A stretch of 64,000 bases of DNA from assembly GCA_013398295.1 (NCBI GenBank), contig VZSF01008493.1, forward strand, positions 646,623 through 710,622. Direction: 5' to 3'. This stretch comes from Chionis minor. Taxonomy: Eukaryota > Chordata > Aves > Charadriiformes > Chionididae. Below the pieces are notes generated by a model. The model was given only the letters and a program-made list of their open reading frames with translations, made no database searches and was not told the origin of the DNA. This document shows, in pieces, positions 61,791-64,000 of this stretch. How positions within the stretch are numbered: the stretch's first letter is position 1; each line of letters begins with the position of its first letter. A program made the translations under genes and the position numbers.

Positions 61791-64000
61791 GTCCATGTGC
61801 TGCAGACGCAGAACAGCCTTTCTCTCACAGTCCTCTCTCCTGTTCTCCTCCGGGTGTCACAGCTTAGTGAAACAGAAGCAGATTTCTGTAAATAATTTAG
61901 ATGCCCAGGTTGTCATTTTTTTGTATTTTCCACCCATTTTCACAGCAGGTTTTGCACTGATTGTACCATACTTTGATGTCAGATAGCTACAGGTAGCACT
62001 GATTGATAAGCAGATGTTTCCAGTTTGAAGCAAACTCTTGGATGTTGGGAATGGGGGAGTTGATTTATTTCCGTTGAGTCAAACCCAGATTTTCACAAAC
62101 CTTAAAGCCTCTGGGCACTCTTGGCGTGGACACGAGTTTCAGTGGGAGTTGCAGAGCTTTCCCCATGTCCCAGATACCAGGGCTGCTCAGCAGCAGCAGG
62201 ATTGGGGCTTGATGAACTGGCATTTGTTGTGGCCAAAGCCCTCCTTCTAGCTGCAAGCTGCTGATCTGTGTACGGTCCCATACGGTGTTTACTTTATCTT
62301 AAGAAAAATCTGTACCTACAGTCACCTACTTATGTGTGTGAAACTGTGTGCTCCCTGCCTGTGCTGCTGGCAGGTCCTTCCCTCTTATTATTCATTAGAG
62401 ATTTATGAAAAATACATTGGCAGTGTATATCCAGTGTCTGTGAGAAAATACATGTTCCCCTCCTGCTCAGCACCCTTCTTGGCAGAGGCAGCAGTGACGG
62501 CAGGTGGAGAATTCACCTTCTCCTGGTTATGGCCTTCACAGCCACCAGTGGGGACTGAACAGGAGGCCGGAACATTGGACAATTGGAACAGAGACACGGT
62601 TCAGGGCCATTAGCTGATCAAATTTCAGTAGCACAACATTGATTTCTTTTAGAAAGTTATATCTTACAGTTTAAGATATAAAATTGACATTACAGACAGT
62701 TTCTGAACTTAATGGTCTGCTGCCAAAGGATTTTTTTCAGTCAAGCGTGTCTCTCTCAGAGAGACTCTCTGAGTCTCTTGGATCCTTCCTGGTTTTCCTG
62801 CTTTGTGTGGCACAACTCTTTTCATAGCTGTGACTGCAAAAGGTGTTCATCTACTCAAGAGTTAAACAGAGAAGGGGATGTAACTTCATGTGGAGAAAGA
62901 GAAAATCTTCTGCTGATCTTTTGTTTGAAGAATCCAGGCGCTGCCTCGTGAGGGAGCCATCTCGAGCCACAGTTCATTGGCTTCACAGATGCGCTTTTAA
63001 AAGCTTCTACCGAAAATAGCCATGTGCACTGGGGGGGTGCAGTTAAGACACTGTGGCCCTGCTGTGTGCAGCTGACTAATTGCCATCACCCTGCTTCAGC
63101 TGATAGAAGCTCCACCGCTCGCTTTTTCCCACCAAGGGATGCTCCTGCCCCATCTGCTTGGCCCTTTGCTTTTTCATCTCCAAGTGGCAGGAGGAAGAAA
63201 CGCAACGCGCAATGGGAGTTAGAGAAGTTTAATGTCACCGAGTTTTAGTGTTTGAATGTGAGGTTTAGGCACGCTACAGAAGTTTGTTTGCCCATCCCAA
63301 AAGATGGAGAAAATGGGCTGAAACCTTCACCTCTGCACATTTTGTTTTCCTGAGCAGTTATCCTACCTCAGGCTCCTCAGAGAGTTGGATGCACATCCAG
63401 ACTTTGTTAGATAGAGGATTTACAGCAAGCTGAGCTTTTAACAACTGAGTTATAGGGAGAGGCAGCTGCCGTAAAACCCGAGTAACCTGCCTGCTGCTGC
63501 GTGGGCACGACAGAGATCACTGCAACAGCTGCGGGTCAGTGAGGGGGGAAGCACCCACCCCGATGGAGCAGCTCTCATGCGCTGCACCCCACTGATAAAA
63601 CTTACTGAGTTGGGACAGGCTGCGAAGCTCCCTCGCTCAAGGTGAAAGATGCCCACATCTTCCTCTGGCAGACCTTAGCTCAGCTTTTTCCTAAGTCTTG
63701 CTGACTCTGAAGGTTTTTTTGGCACGGCCTAGTCAAACTCCTTCTAGTGGGAGTCTGGCTTTGCTTGCACCCTTGGCACGCCTGGTGCCGGGGCAACTCT
63801 GCTTCATGGGTTTGTAAGAGCTCAGCAGGTTCCCCGGCCACGGCGACAGCCTCTCACCTCTTCTGATTTCGTATTTGGTACTGCTTTGTGCAGGGAACAT
63901 AGCTGCTAGGCAGCTAGACACGGGCAGAATGCAAAGTGGGAGCCACGGGGGTGTCTGTGTTGAATTCTGTTGGTGTGAAGGTGAAGGTCGTGCTCCAAGC
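61791..64000. other. Noncoding unique sequence, no gene seen
   Basis: No recognisable gene, exon or transposon. A perfect small hairpin (62760-62778) is the only structure seen. The window ends inside unique sequence, so nothing is visibly truncated at the edge. Confidence 0.65.
62760..62778. repeat. Perfect hairpin, 8-bp arms
   Basis: AGAGACTC and GAGTCTCT are exact reverse complements around the loop TCT, inside a CT/GA-rich stretch (62749-62778). It is probably a by-product of simple sequence. Confidence 0.8.

Noticed and set aside
1..64000. tRNA, snRNA, rRNA, well-known microRNAs and internal retroviral gag/pol/env sequence
   Set aside because: I looked for A/B-box tRNA strings, U-snRNA starts, familiar microRNA seeds in hairpins and retroviral protease/polymerase motifs in the translations and found none. 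A covariance-model and repeat-library search would be decisive.

Overview
The window looks like about 64 kb of bird nuclear DNA that is intergenic or deep intronic. The evidence for a bird is a truncated CR1 LINE 3' end with its octamer tail (26819-26923) and four solo LTRs of two families common in avian genomes. Each LTR is flanked by an exact 5-bp target-site duplication that I found by eye. I saw no mammalian Alu, L1 or B-type repeats. Which bird it is cannot be read from the sequence.

I recognise no protein-coding gene, rRNA, tRNA, snRNA or CRISPR array. The longest open frames run to 165-193 codons, are unlike any family I know, and mostly overlap other open frames on either strand, as chance frames do in moderately GC-rich noncoding DNA. 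Three shorter minus-strand frames read more like protein (4685-5044, 13403-13666, 30150-30332). They are listed as low-confidence candidates only.

Layout. 1-7778: unique noncoding DNA with a 37-bp tandem duplication (849-922). 7784-8609: family A LTR on the minus strand, complete, with TATA box and poly(A) signal. 8615-13872: unique sequence. 13873-13961: an 89-base assembly gap. 13962-26818: mostly AT-rich unique sequence with several perfect hairpins and short tandem repeats. 26819-26923: CR1 tail. 26924-34066: unique sequence, including a possible conserved element near 30.0-30.4 kb. 34072-34310: family B LTR with a large internal deletion but intact ends. 34316-46423: unique sequence. 46429-46981: complete family B LTR. 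49703-50302: second family A LTR, plus strand, with two internal deletions. 50308-64000: unique sequence ending in a GC-dense, CpG-rich block (about 60890-61080) beside an AT-rich block with clustered homeodomain-type sites (about 61130-61790).

No genes can be shown to work together here. The best-supported content is the set of solo LTRs, the remains of endogenous retrovirus insertions that lost their internal regions by LTR-LTR recombination. The most interesting unsupported possibility is a set of distal regulatory elements, suggested by motif-rich AT blocks and paired inverted sites. Only a cross-species alignment or chromatin data could confirm them. I did not find a previously undescribed biological system.
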